9,034 nucleotides of DNA from Candidatus Poribacteria bacterium (GTDB lineage: Bacteria; Poribacteria; WGA-4E; GCA-2687025): assembly GCA_002687025.1 (NCBI GenBank), contig NYZG01000173.1, positions 1 to 9,034 on the forward strand, written 5' to 3'. Shown in pieces: positions 1 through 6,962 of the stretch (positions within the stretch are counted from its first letter, which is position 1; each line of letters begins with the position of its first letter). The notes beneath the pieces are model-generated. The model worked only from the letters and a program-made list of their open reading frames with translations, did not search any database and was not told the origin of the DNA. A program made the translations under genes and the position numbers.

Positions 1-703
1 CGACTGCCTCGTTCTGCTTCGCCTCCGGGCAGTGCACGAGCGCCAGGCGATCCGCGCCGGCCGCATTCGCGAGGCGCGCGGCCTCCGGGGCGCCGGAGTG
101 CAGCGATCCGTTGTCCGCAGGCGCGGCGAGCCCGCCATACGACGCCTCCGTCACGAGCAGGCCGACGCCAGCCGCGTGCTCGGCTATCGGCGCGTGGTAC
201 GCCGTGTCGCCGGTGTATGCGAGACTCGCGCCGGATGTCCCCTCCGTGAAGCGATAGCACAGGCTGGGCACCGGATGGGCCGTGCGGCAGGTCGTGACGC
301 GTACGGCGGCGTCGGTGTATTCGTCGCCGGGCGCCATGGGGATGACCTCCGGGGCGTAGGCGACGGCGTCGAACCGCTCGGGCTGCAGCAGCGCGAGGGA
401 TAGGTCCACGACGCGCTCTACGTCCTCCTCCGGCCCGATGACCTTCAGGGGCGGCCTGTCGGGTTGCTCCCGCGCACGCATGCACATGTAGAAGAACACG
501 TGCGGCAGACCGATGTAGTGGTCATGGTGGCAGTGCGTCAGGAACACCGCGTCAAGGAGCATCGGATCGTAACCGAAGCTCTTCATCCCGATGGCGGCGT
601 TCCAGCCGGTGTCGATGAGATATGTGCCGTTGACGAGTGCGCACGCCGTCTCGTGGCCCGCTGCCGGGACGACCGTGGACGTGCCGAGGAACGTGATCTT
701 CAT
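1..703 (-). CDS. MBL-fold metallohydrolase, ribonuclease Z-like (C-terminus cut by window edge)
   Basis: This is a metallo-beta-lactamase-fold hydrolase. The first 234 residues are present and the last few dozen are probably outside the window. The protein opens with MKITFLGTST, the usual first strand of RNase Z/arylsulfatase-type MBL proteins. The HxHxDH metal motif is complete (HCHHDH, residues 57-62). A third histidine is in TAHP (H143), the bridging Asp is in YTGDT (D166), and two more conserved-type histidines are in LHSG (H202) and LVHC (H224), so the dinuclear zinc site looks intact. The ATG at 703 is preceded by GGAG with a 7-nt spacer. The gene begins 21 nt after the TPR gene stop and is probably the fourth gene of the operon. 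No signal peptide is visible, so it is likely cytoplasmic. The family includes tRNA 3'-processing enzymes, phosphodiesterases and other esterases. The sequence does not reveal the substrate, so I give no gene symbol. Confidence 0.88.
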   Translation of the reverse strand, partial: MKITFLGTSTVVPAAGHETACALVNGTYLIDTGWNAAIGMKSFGYDPMLLDAVFLTHCHHDHYIGLPHVFFYMCMRAREQPDRPPLKVIGPEEDVERVVDLSLALLQPERFDAVAYAPEVIPMAPGDEYTDAAVRVTTCRTAHPVPSLCYRFTEGTSGASLAYTGDTAYHAPIAEHAAGVGLLVTEASYGGLAAPADNGSLHSGAPEAARLANAAGADRLALVHCPEAKQNEAV

Positions 704-724
704 GCAGGAGCTCCGGTGGTCCGG

Positions 725-1624
725 CTAGAACGAGATGTGCACGATGGGGAGAGACACGACCAACTCTCGGGCGGCAGCGGGCCCAGGCGAGGCGAAATCG
801 CCCTCGCCGGGCGCGGACGCCGTTCCGCCTCGCCGACGGGTTGGCACGCCGCCGAACAGCCGCGACGTCGAGAGCGTGTAGCCCGCGCTCGCGAGAAGCG
901 GCGAGAAGTAGGCGCCGATTCGCGCGCCGCGCACCCGTGCCCCGCCGTCGGCGGCGCCGTCGGCGAGCATTGTCGCGAGCACACCTGTCAACGGCGCGAC
1001 GAGGGCTCCGGCGACCGCATTACGCTGCGCGCCGTGGCCATAGCTCCACTCCCGCGCGACCTCGGACACGCGGAGCGTCGATCCGAAGACAAGGCCGGCG
1101 CCCAGCAAGGCGAGCTGTCCATCGGTCTCCTTGTAGCCCATCAGCCTGCCGAAGAAGATGAACCACCCGCCGATGACGGCTCCCGTCATGTAGGAGCCGA
1201 CGACCTGTCCCGCGAAGGTGGCGCCGGGAGAAAGCCGCTCGCGTGGGGCCTCTTCGTTCTCGGGGAGCGCCCAGTGCACGATGTCGAGGTTCGCCCGCGC
1301 CCGGGTGAAGTTCGGGCGGATGTTCAGCGCAGCCTCGAACGCGTCTCGGGCGCCCTCGAACTGCTCCAGTTCGTAGTAGGCCTCGCCGAGGTCGTTCAGG
1401 ATGTTGGCGCGTGTAGCCGTGTGGGTAGCCCTGTCGAGGGCCTGCTGGAACAGCTTCACAGCTTGGCCGTATTCGCCGGTGGCGGCGGCCTCCTTGCCCT
1501 CTCGGTACAGGCGTTGCGCGGGCGAAGGTTGTCCCCCACGCAGCGAGCGTTGGGCGCGGGCGGGGGCTGCAACTCCCGCCGCTAGGCAGAACGCGCACAC
1601 CACGCACGCCATCCGGCGGATCAT
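725..1624 (-). CDS. Exported TPR-repeat protein with unrecognised hydrophobic C-terminal domain
   Basis: The gene encodes 299 residues. A basic, then hydrophobic N-terminus ends in APARAQ (about residues 1-25), a probable Sec signal peptide, so the protein is likely periplasmic or envelope-bound. Two TPR units follow: residues 38-68 (YREGKEAAATGEYGQAVKLF) and 71-104 (NDLGEAYYELEQFEGARDAF), each with the typical G/Y/A/F spacing. Residues 135-255 are rich in Gly, Ala and hydrophobic residues (for example GAVIGGWFIFFG) and could contain membrane-embedded segments; I do not recognise this domain. The last residues alternate hydrophobic and polar and end in Phe (LPIVHISF), as outer-membrane beta-strands often do. 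The start is the ATG at 1622-1624, which overlaps the stop of the PhyH gene as ATGA. No good Shine-Dalgarno precedes it, so translational coupling is likely. The same frame stays open up to 2020, but that extension lies inside the PhyH gene. TPRs imply protein binding; the partner is unknown. Confidence 0.85.
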   Translation of the reverse strand: MIRRMACVVCAFCLAAGVAAPARAQRSLRGGQPSPAQRLYREGKEAAATGEYGQAVKLFQQALDRATHTATRANILNDLGEAYYELEQFEGARDAFEAALNIRPNFTRARANLDIVHWALPENEEAPRERLSPGATFAGQVVGSYMTGAVIGGWFIFFGRLMGYKETDGQLALLGAGLVFGSTLRVSEVAREWSYGHGAQRNAVAGALVAPLTGVLATMLADGAADGGARVRGARIGAYFSPLLASAGYTLSTSRLFGGVPTRRRGGTASAPGEGDFASPGPAAARELVVSLPIVHISF

Positions 1625-2427
1625 ACGGAGGACTCGACGCGGTTGTCCTGACAGTGGACCGGGCGGAAGAGGGATCGGCGCTTCGGGGGCATGGACGCGA
1701 CGAGGTTTGGGTCGGCATCCCACTTGTGCCACTTGCTGCCGACGGTGTTGTACGAGTTGAAGACGGCCACGCGGTCCCACCGGTCGTTGGTCCACACCGC
1801 GCCCGTGTGTCGCACGGCCTCGGTGAAGAACAGCGCGGACCCAGACGGGCACTCGTAGGTCTCCCACAGGTCGCTGTCGATGTCTGCCGTAGATGGTGGC
1901 GCCGGGAACGCGGCCTTGTGGCTGCCAGTTAGGAACAGCGTGCCGCCCGTGCCACGCTCCACGGGGTTGAGCTCCCACACGACGCGCGTGAGGCCGCTGT
2001 TGGCGGAGCCGGGCAGGCAACTGTACGTGTGGTGGTTGCCGGGGAAACGCAGCATTCCGTTGCCCCCGTGCGGACGGAAGTTGTCGTTCCCGGCGGAGCG
2101 GATCGACAGGAAGCTGCCTTCCACGCGGAAGCCGTAGCCGTCGTCGCTAGCAAGCGGCGCGTGCGCTACGAACTCCTCCATGAACCCAACGACCACTGGG
2201 TGATCGGTGAGATGTTGGAGCGGCCCGCCAACGGACGAGCGGTCCTTCTCCGCCAGCGATGCGCCGTCGGAACGGAGTCGGTAGCAGAAGTCGCGCATCT
2301 CCCCGATCTCGGCCTCCGACAGAACGCCCGGTACGGCGATCCATCCGCGCACGTCGAAGATGTACTTCTGCTCGTCGGTGAAGAAAACGGTCGGCCGGCC
2401 TTCGGAATTGGTCGTTGCGTCCACCAC
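1621..2427 (-). CDS. Phytanoyl-CoA dioxygenase (PhyH)-family protein
   Basis: The gene encodes 268 residues of the PhyH-like, 2-oxoglutarate/Fe(II) oxygenase double-stranded beta-helix type. The family core is visible: a strand ending VVWELNP (149-155), the turn GTGGTLFLTGSHKAAF (159-174, compare the family G-C/G-x-L-x-x-x-P-G-S-H-K), and the distal metal His with the oxoglutarate-binding Arg in RHTGAVW...RVAVFNSYN (H207, R219). An H-x-D metal motif is not visible where expected, about 17 residues before VVWEL; that place reads NHHTYS (131-136). H120 in RPHGGNG is another possible ligand. Activity as a dioxygenase is therefore not assured. The start is GTG at 2427, with AAGGAGG 10 nt upstream. 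No signal peptide is visible, so it is probably cytoplasmic. It is the second gene of the operon, 57 nt after the protease and overlapping the TPR gene by 4 nt. PhyH families act on very varied substrates, so the substrate cannot be named. Confidence 0.85.
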   Translation of the reverse strand: MVDATTNSEGRPTVFFTDEQKYIFDVRGWIAVPGVLSEAEIGEMRDFCYRLRSDGASLAEKDRSSVGGPLQHLTDHPVVVGFMEEFVAHAPLASDDGYGFRVEGSFLSIRSAGNDNFRPHGGNGMLRFPGNHHTYSCLPGSANSGLTRVVWELNPVERGTGGTLFLTGSHKAAFPAPPSTADIDSDLWETYECPSGSALFFTEAVRHTGAVWTNDRWDRVAVFNSYNTVGSKWHKWDADPNLVASMPPKRRSLFRPVHCQDNRVESSV

Positions 2428-2437
2428 GTTGGCGAGT

Positions 2438-2444
2438 CCTCCTT
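2438..2444 (-). promoter_or_regulatory. Shine-Dalgarno of the PhyH gene
   Basis: The minus strand reads AAGGAGG, a near-perfect anti-16S match, 10 nt before the GTG at 2427. It decides the start: no ATG lies nearby, and the next in-frame GTG, one codon later, has a less favourable spacing. Such a strong site after a 57-nt gap suggests the gene is translated independently of the protease upstream. Confidence 0.75.
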
Positions 2445-2484
2445 GCGTGCCAGCGGCAGTAGGCCGCGGGGTCGGGTCACGCCC

Positions 2485-2778
2485 CTACTTGTTGAGGTAG
2501 ATGCGCCGCATGGCTGTGCGGGCCGCCCCGGCGCGGACCTCGGAGAAGTACAGGCCGCCTGCGACGCGCTCGGCCTGGTCGTTGCGGCCGTCCCAACGCG
2601 CGGCGCGACTCCGCCCGGTGTAGGCGCCCGGTTGCTGCCGGCCCACGTCGATCTCGCGCACGACGCGCCCGCGGACGTCGTACACGACGACCGTCACGTC
2701 CTGCGCGCTACCCAGCATGTAGGGAATCCACACGTCGGGGTTCGCGGGGCTCGGGAACGGGGCTAGCGACTCGACAGT
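2485..2778 (-). other. C-terminal sorting/FlgD-Ig-like domain of the S8 protease
   Basis: Residues about 1368-1464 of the protease form a compact beta domain. It runs from FPSPANPDVWIPYML through a VVVYDVRGRVVREI strand pair and GRSRAARWDGRN to GGLYFSEV, and ends IYLNK. The pattern N-P-x-x-W-I-P-Y ... V-Y-D-x-x-G-R-V-V-R ... W-D-G-R-N ... G-x-Y-F is that of FlgD-Ig-like or type IX-like C-terminal domains, which serve as secretion or surface-attachment signals in Bacteroidota and related phyla. The NPxxWIPY variant is, as I recall, especially common in Poribacteria proteins. That it works as a secretion signal here is inference; no secretion machinery is encoded in this window. Confidence 0.7.
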
Positions 2779-5700
2779 GCGGATCCGACCCCACTGCGTG
2801 AGCCAGGTCTGCGCCAATTGGTCGGCGCGCGACAGCATCGCGATCGGCCCGGACGTCGTCCTGCGATCCATGGTCCCGTACCCGACGAGGCGATAGTATC
2901 GCGTCTTCGCGTCATCGCCGGTTGCGTCGTACCACGTGTACTCCAGCGTGCCGTTGGACGAGGGCCGCTTGGACGCGATCGCGCTGTCGGTGACGCGCTC
3001 CATCCTGCCCTCGGCCGCGTCGCCTCTGAGGACGTGCCAGCCGAGGTTCCCGCGCTCCTGCGTCGTCACCCAGGAAAGACGCGCGCCTTCGGCATCCCAG
3101 ACGCCCCTGGCCTGGCTCACGTCCGCTCCGGCAGGTATGCCGTGCGGCGAGACGCCAATCTTGGCGGGGCCGCCCTGCTCCGATGCCCAGACCGTCGCGC
3201 CGAAGGTGAAGGGGAGGTCCCACACGAAGAGCCGGCCGCCTATCTCCGGGCGGTCGGTCGGGTTGTCCTCGTCCGCGAGCCGACGGAGCGTCGTGGCAAC
3301 GAGTTCCGCCTGTCCGTCGCCATCGAGGTCGGCGACGGCAGGCGTGCCGGCGACGTTGACTTCGACCGTCACCGAGTCGAGGAGCGATGCGTCGCCGTCG
3401 AAGATGTAGATGACTGCGCCGAAGTTCCTGCCTCGGTTGCTGACGACGACGATTTCGGCATCGCCGTCGCCGTCGAGGTCGGCCGTGACGGGCGCCGGCT
3501 TCCCGAAGTTGACCAGGTCCGTGGGGAATCCCTCGACGAGCGAGCCATCGTCGCGCCAGGCGTGCAGCAGGCCGGACCCATCCGCCGCGATGATCTCGAG
3601 ACTGCCGTCTCCGTCCAGGTCGCCTACGGAGACCGGCGCGCCTATCGGACTGCGTATCGGAACCGGGAAGCCGGCCGAGACGACTCCATCGGCGTCATGG
3701 GCGATCACGCCCGCGATTCTTCCGCCGCTGAGCAGCGTTAGGGTGTCGCCGCCGAGGTCCGCGAGGACCGGAGTCGCGTGCTCCGGCACGCCGCCGCCGC
3801 CCACCGCTACGCCCTCTGGTATGAGGGGGAAGCCGTCGCGGGCCGAGCCCTCCTCGTCCCAGCCGAACACGCCGCCATGGCGCGTGCTGACGTATATCTC
3901 GGCGTGGCCGTCCAGGTCCGCGTCCGCGACGACGGGCGCAGTGTAGATGGGCGCCGTGGGAATGAACTCGGGCAGGGCGAGGAAATCCGCCGGCACGAGC
4001 GGATAGCCTTCGACGATCCGGCCGCTGCTGTCCCAGGCGTAAACGCCGGCCGTGCCGTCTGCCACGGTGGCGAGCACTTCGAGAGTGGGGTCCTGATTGA
4101 CGTTTGTGAGGACGGGATGCGCACGCATGAAGTTTGGCGTGTCCACCGGGAACCCGCGCATCTCCGAACCATCCGCGTGCCAGACGTGGAGCCGACGGCC
4201 GCCGACCACGGCTATCTCCGCCAGGCCGTCCAGGTCGATGTCCGCGACTGCCACCGAACCGACGATAGGCTCACCGGTGCTCTGAGGCCAGCCGCGCAAG
4301 GGCCTTCCGTTGTCGCGGAAGCCGTACACACTGCCGTCGACGTTGGCGGTGAATATCTCCATGGCGCCGTCGCCGTCGACATCGACCACGGTAGGGGGCG
4401 CGATGTAGTCGTGTCCCGCCTCGATCGGGAATCCCGGCCGCATCAGCATGCCCGTGCGCGTCAGCACGGGTGTCGGTCTGGGCAGGGCCCGCGCGGGCTC
4501 CGAACCGACGCCCACGACCCCATCGAACCCGACCGCGACGATGCGGAAGAAGTAGGTCACACCGTTCGCCAGCCCGGCGACCGTGGCTCCGGGCAGGACC
4601 GTATCGAACACGTTGATGAGGGCGTTTTCGCCGAGGCCCCACTCGACGCGATAGCCCGCAGCGCCATCCACGGGCGTCCACTCCAGAGTCACCCCACCCT
4701 CCAAGTTCTGGACGGCGATCGACTGGGTGGGCCCCAAGCGCGACCCGGCGGGCGTGACGACTATCCCGGCGGACGACGCGCTCTCCCTGCCCGCGGCATT
4801 GACCGCGGTTACCGTGACGTCGAGCTCCCCGTCTCCGAAGTCGGGAAGGGCCAGACTCGCTCCGCGCGCGACATCCGACGCTACGCCATCGACGTACACG
4901 CGGTAGGACATGCCGAGAGCCAATGCGGCGTCCCAGGACACCAACGCGGCGCCACCCACGAGGTCGGCGCGGACGCCTGTTGGTGGCCAGGGCACATCCA
5001 GCAGGGCGTGCGGGTCCAGAGGGCCGAAGCCCAGCTCGGGCGTCCAGAATCCAGCCGCGACGGCTGCCCGCACGCGGTCCACTATCTCTGGAGTCGTGAG
5101 CTGGGGCGCCTGCTCCAACAGCAGCGCCACCATGCCCGTGGTGTGGCCCGCCGCCATGCTCGTGCCGCGCGTAACTGCATAGGAGCCGTCTGGGGCGACG
5201 CGGGCGTCGTCGAAGCCGATGGCCGCCTCTGCCGACAGAGGAGCGACGACCCATTCGCCGGGCGCAGCGATGTCGGGCTTCTCGTAGCCGTCGCGTCGAG
5301 GGCCGATGCTGGAGAACTCGGACCGCTCGCCTACGGGGGAGGTCTCGCTGGTCCACAGGGAGCCGCGTAAGCCGGGCCACACATCCCGCGTTGTCATCGA
5401 GACCGGGGCGATGATGAGGTCCGCGTCCGCCGGGCCACTCACCGTCATGAGCCCGTCGGGGAGCACGGCGTCGGGATCGGCGGGCCTGGACACAAACGAT
5501 CCGTCGTGGACATAGGCGTCGACGACGCCATCGCCTTCGATCTCGATGGCGAAGACGTGGTCGGCCAGCGGCACGGCGAGATCACCATCCTGCAAGAAGC
5601 CGACCACAATGCGATCGAGATCCTCGTACTGCGGGGCCGCGGGTGCCTCCCGGAAGTCCAGGAACGCGGTCATGCCGCTTACTGGCCCGCCGCCTACCGG

Positions 5701-6879
5701 ATCGACGGTGACCTCGCCCTCCTCGACCCAGTCGAAGCCGAAGCCGGTGAGCTCCCCGGCGTTGTTTCTCGGGAAGAGAGGCCGGAATCGCGCGTTGGCG
5801 CCCCGCTCCTGCCACGCTTCCACGAATACGGCGTCCGTCCCGGCGTGCGCGCGGAAGTATAGCCGGCGCGGCGGGTCGCCAGAGGCAAGGTCCATGTGGG
5901 CGTGGTCGGTCGAATCGCCACCATTGCCGGCAGAGGCTATCAGGCCGACGCCCGGCTGCGATGTCGCGAGCTGCTGCAGGACATCCTGGAGCATTCCGCG
6001 TCCGTCGTGGGGGCCCCACGAGGTACCGAGACTCATGTTCACCGCGACGGGCATCCCGAACTGATCGGCCCGGGCGAGTATGTAGATCATCGCGTCGAGG
6101 ATCGCCACGTTGGTGTATGTGGTCCGGACGAGCAGGATGTTGGCCTCGGGGGCCACGCCGACATACTGCGGCGTCGACTCGCCGGGTCGGCCGGAACCGT
6201 CCCGCGTCGCACCGTTTCCGGCGGCAATGCCGAGCACGTGCGTGCCATGTCCGCCTCGGTCATCCACTCGCGCGCGGCCGGCGTCGATGTCGTCCGCGGT
6301 CCACTCCGTGCCGTAACCGAGCTCGACGGGACTGCGTCCCGCCAGCGTGATGTTCTGGTCCCACACGGCCAGGATGCGCGTCGCGCCCTCGGCGGTCTGG
6401 AACGTGGGATGCGTGATGTCGAGGCCGGAGTCGATGGCCGCGACGATGACGTCCCTGCCACGATAGCCGGGATTCGCGCTATGTATTGTGTCCAGCCCGA
6501 CAGCCGGCAGACTGCGGTTCAGCGCGGCCGCGGCCGCGACCATGCGTTTCGGGCCCTCGATGTACACGAGCTCCGACGCAGCCGCGAGGCCGTGCAGATC
6601 GCCTGGGGCGATGTCCGCGGAGGCTATGTTTCCGACGGCGCCGCGAATGCGCGCGCCGTAGCGTTCCAGCGCGTAGGGTGAACCCGTGGCGCGGACCAAC
6701 ACCGGTAGACGTCCATGCTCCAACATGCGCGCCAGGTACGGGAGACGGTCGATCGGTCGAATGAGCAGGGGCGCGAGGTACGGGTCGACGTTATGTCGCG
6801 ACCCGACCTGCGCGTGCGCTCCGCCGAGGACCACGGCAAGCGCGATAGCAGCGCATGTACACAGACCGTGTCGACGCAT
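2485..6879 (-). CDS. Secreted subtilisin-family (S8) serine protease with Fn3-like domains, FG-GAP propeller and FlgD-like C-terminal tail
   Basis: The gene encodes 1464 residues, very long for a subtilase. Order: signal peptide about 1-23 (ends GGAHAQ); I9-like propeptide about 30-125; S8 catalytic domain about 130-630; two Fn3-like domains about 631-709 and 711-799; FG-GAP/VCBS-like propeller about 815-1235; a beta domain about 1255-1350; FlgD-Ig/secretion-tail-like domain about 1368-1464. The catalytic triad is complete: D150 (AAIDSG), H211 (HGTHV), S574 (GTSMA), with oxyanion Asn N319 (ASAGN). About 170 residues are inserted between N319 and the catalytic Ser, and may form a separate beta domain. 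The propeller has DxDxDG-type Ca-binding loops at about 833, 880, 986, 1087, 1134 and 1184, plus degenerate ones near 926 and 1041. The ATG at 6879 has AGGGGG 5 nt upstream. The frame remains open to 6993, but that extension lacks a signal peptide and enters the divergent gene. Likely role: cell-surface or extracellular protein degradation. It is the first gene of the minus-strand operon. Confidence 0.92.
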   Translation of the reverse strand: MRRHGLCTCAAIALAVVLGGAHAQVGSRHNVDPYLAPLLIRPIDRLPYLARMLEHGRLPVLVRATGSPYALERYGARIRGAVGNIASADIAPGDLHGLAAASELVYIEGPKRMVAAAAALNRSLPAVGLDTIHSANPGYRGRDVIVAAIDSGLDITHPTFQTAEGATRILAVWDQNITLAGRSPVELGYGTEWTADDIDAGRARVDDRGGHGTHVLGIAAGNGATRDGSGRPGESTPQYVGVAPEANILLVRTTYTNVAILDAMIYILARADQFGMPVAVNMSLGTSWGPHDGRGMLQDVLQQLATSQPGVGLIASAGNGGDSTDHAHMDLASGDPPRRLYFRAHAGTDAVFVEAWQERGANARFRPLFPRNNAGELTGFGFDWVEEGEVTVDPVGGGPVSGMTAFLDFREAPAAPQYEDLDRIVVGFLQDGDLAVPLADHVFAIEIEGDGVVDAYVHDGSFVSRPADPDAVLPDGLMTVSGPADADLIIAPVSMTTRDVWPGLRGSLWTSETSPVGERSEFSSIGPRRDGYEKPDIAAPGEWVVAPLSAEAAIGFDDARVAPDGSYAVTRGTSMAAGHTTGMVALLLEQAPQLTTPEIVDRVRAAVAAGFWTPELGFGPLDPHALLDVPWPPTGVRADLVGGAALVSWDAALALGMSYRVYVDGVASDVARGASLALPDFGDGELDVTVTAVNAAGRESASSAGIVVTPAGSRLGPTQSIAVQNLEGGVTLEWTPVDGAAGYRVEWGLGENALINVFDTVLPGATVAGLANGVTYFFRIVAVGFDGVVGVGSEPARALPRPTPVLTRTGMLMRPGFPIEAGHDYIAPPTVVDVDGDGAMEIFTANVDGSVYGFRDNGRPLRGWPQSTGEPIVGSVAVADIDLDGLAEIAVVGGRRLHVWHADGSEMRGFPVDTPNFMRAHPVLTNVNQDPTLEVLATVADGTAGVYAWDSSGRIVEGYPLVPADFLALPEFIPTAPIYTAPVVADADLDGHAEIYVSTRHGGVFGWDEEGSARDGFPLIPEGVAVGGGGVPEHATPVLADLGGDTLTLLSGGRIAGVIAHDADGVVSAGFPVPIRSPIGAPVSVGDLDGDGSLEIIAADGSGLLHAWRDDGSLVEGFPTDLVNFGKPAPVTADLDGDGDAEIVVVSNRGRNFGAVIYIFDGDASLLDSVTVEVNVAGTPAVADLDGDGQAELVATTLRRLADEDNPTDRPEIGGRLFVWDLPFTFGATVWASEQGGPAKIGVSPHGIPAGADVSQARGVWDAEGARLSWVTTQERGNLGWHVLRGDAAEGRMERVTDSAIASKRPSSNGTLEYTWYDATGDDAKTRYYRLVGYGTMDRRTTSGPIAMLSRADQLAQTWLTQWGRIRTVESLAPFPSPANPDVWIPYMLGSAQDVTVVVYDVRGRVVREIDVGRQQPGAYTGRSRAARWDGRNDQAERVAGGLYFSEVRAGAARTAMRRIYLNK
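3175..4437 (-). repeat. FG-GAP/VCBS-like repeats (beta-propeller) inside the protease
   Basis: Residues about 815-1235 contain about eight units of 46-60 residues. Each has the form (A/P)xVxDxDxDGxxEIxxxxxDGxVxxWxxDGxxxxGFP. Clear aspartate loops are DVDGDG (833), DIDLDG (880), DADLDG (986), DLDGDG (1087), DLDGDG (1134) and DLDGDG (1184); degenerate copies are NVNQD (926) and DLGGD (1041). At DNA level the loops appear on the plus strand as recurring CCGTCCAGGTC or CCGTCGAGGTC motifs. Known members of this fold bind calcium and often mediate adhesion, as in integrin alpha chains. Substrate or surface binding is a reasonable inference here. Confidence 0.8.
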
Positions 6880-6884
6880 GGACG

Positions 6885-6890
6885 CCCCCT
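6885..6890 (-). promoter_or_regulatory. Shine-Dalgarno of the S8 protease
   Basis: The minus strand reads AGGGGG, 5 nt before the ATG at 6879, directly ahead of a codon run giving a basic N-terminus and hydrophobic signal peptide. It supports this ATG over the upstream in-frame ATG at 6993. Confidence 0.55.
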
Positions 6891-6924
6891 GCTGCTGCGC
6901 GTGACTGTGTTCTCGGCAGGACGG

Positions 6925-6933
6925 TGCTAGCAT
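6925..6933 (+). promoter_or_regulatory. Possible extended -10 promoter of the lipoprotein gene
   Basis: TGC-TAGCAT on the plus strand fits an extended -10 element (TGn plus 4 of 6 TATAAT positions). No good -35 lies at 16-18 nt. It overlaps the candidate -10 of the opposite strand, so the two divergent promoters would compete if both are real. Transcription would start near 6940, about 23 nt before the ATG. Confidence 0.22.
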
Positions 6934-6958
6934 ACATGTGGAACTTACGGGAAGGCAA
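6929..6958 (-). promoter_or_regulatory. Possible sigma70-type promoter of the protease operon
   Basis: On the minus strand, TTGCCT (6958-6953) and TATGCT (6934-6929) are separated by 18 nt. Each hexamer matches 4 of 6 consensus positions. Transcription would begin near 6921, giving a leader of about 40 nt before the ATG at 6879. The -35 lies over the ribosome binding site of the divergent lipoprotein gene. Consensus matches this weak are common by chance, so this is a candidate only. Confidence 0.33.
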
Positions 6959-6962
6959 AGGA

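Noticed and set aside
464..1585. 373-residue open frame on the plus strand
   Set aside because: It lies antisense to the MBL and TPR genes, which have clear motifs; its composition is that of a GC-rich shadow.
1625..2020. N-terminal extension of the TPR protein in the same frame
   Set aside because: It overlaps the PhyH gene, is Arg/Pro-rich, and would bury the signal peptide that begins at 1624.
2453..2467. Small hairpin GCGGC-N5-GCCGC between the protease and PhyH genes
   Set aside because: The stem is only 5 bp with no following T-run; hairpins this short are frequent in GC-rich DNA, so no terminator is called.
2029..2766. 245-residue open frame on the plus strand
   Set aside because: It spans the antisense of PhyH and the protease tail, including the gap between them; no ribosome binding site or family features.
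3778..5370. 530-residue open frame on the plus strand, antisense to the protease
   Set aside because: It is rich in Arg, Gly and His without domain logic, and mirrors the codon bias of the protease on the other strand, which has a full catalytic triad and repeats here.
5896..6681. 261-residue open frame on the plus strand
   Set aside because: It is antisense to the subtilase catalytic domain and has no recognisable domain.
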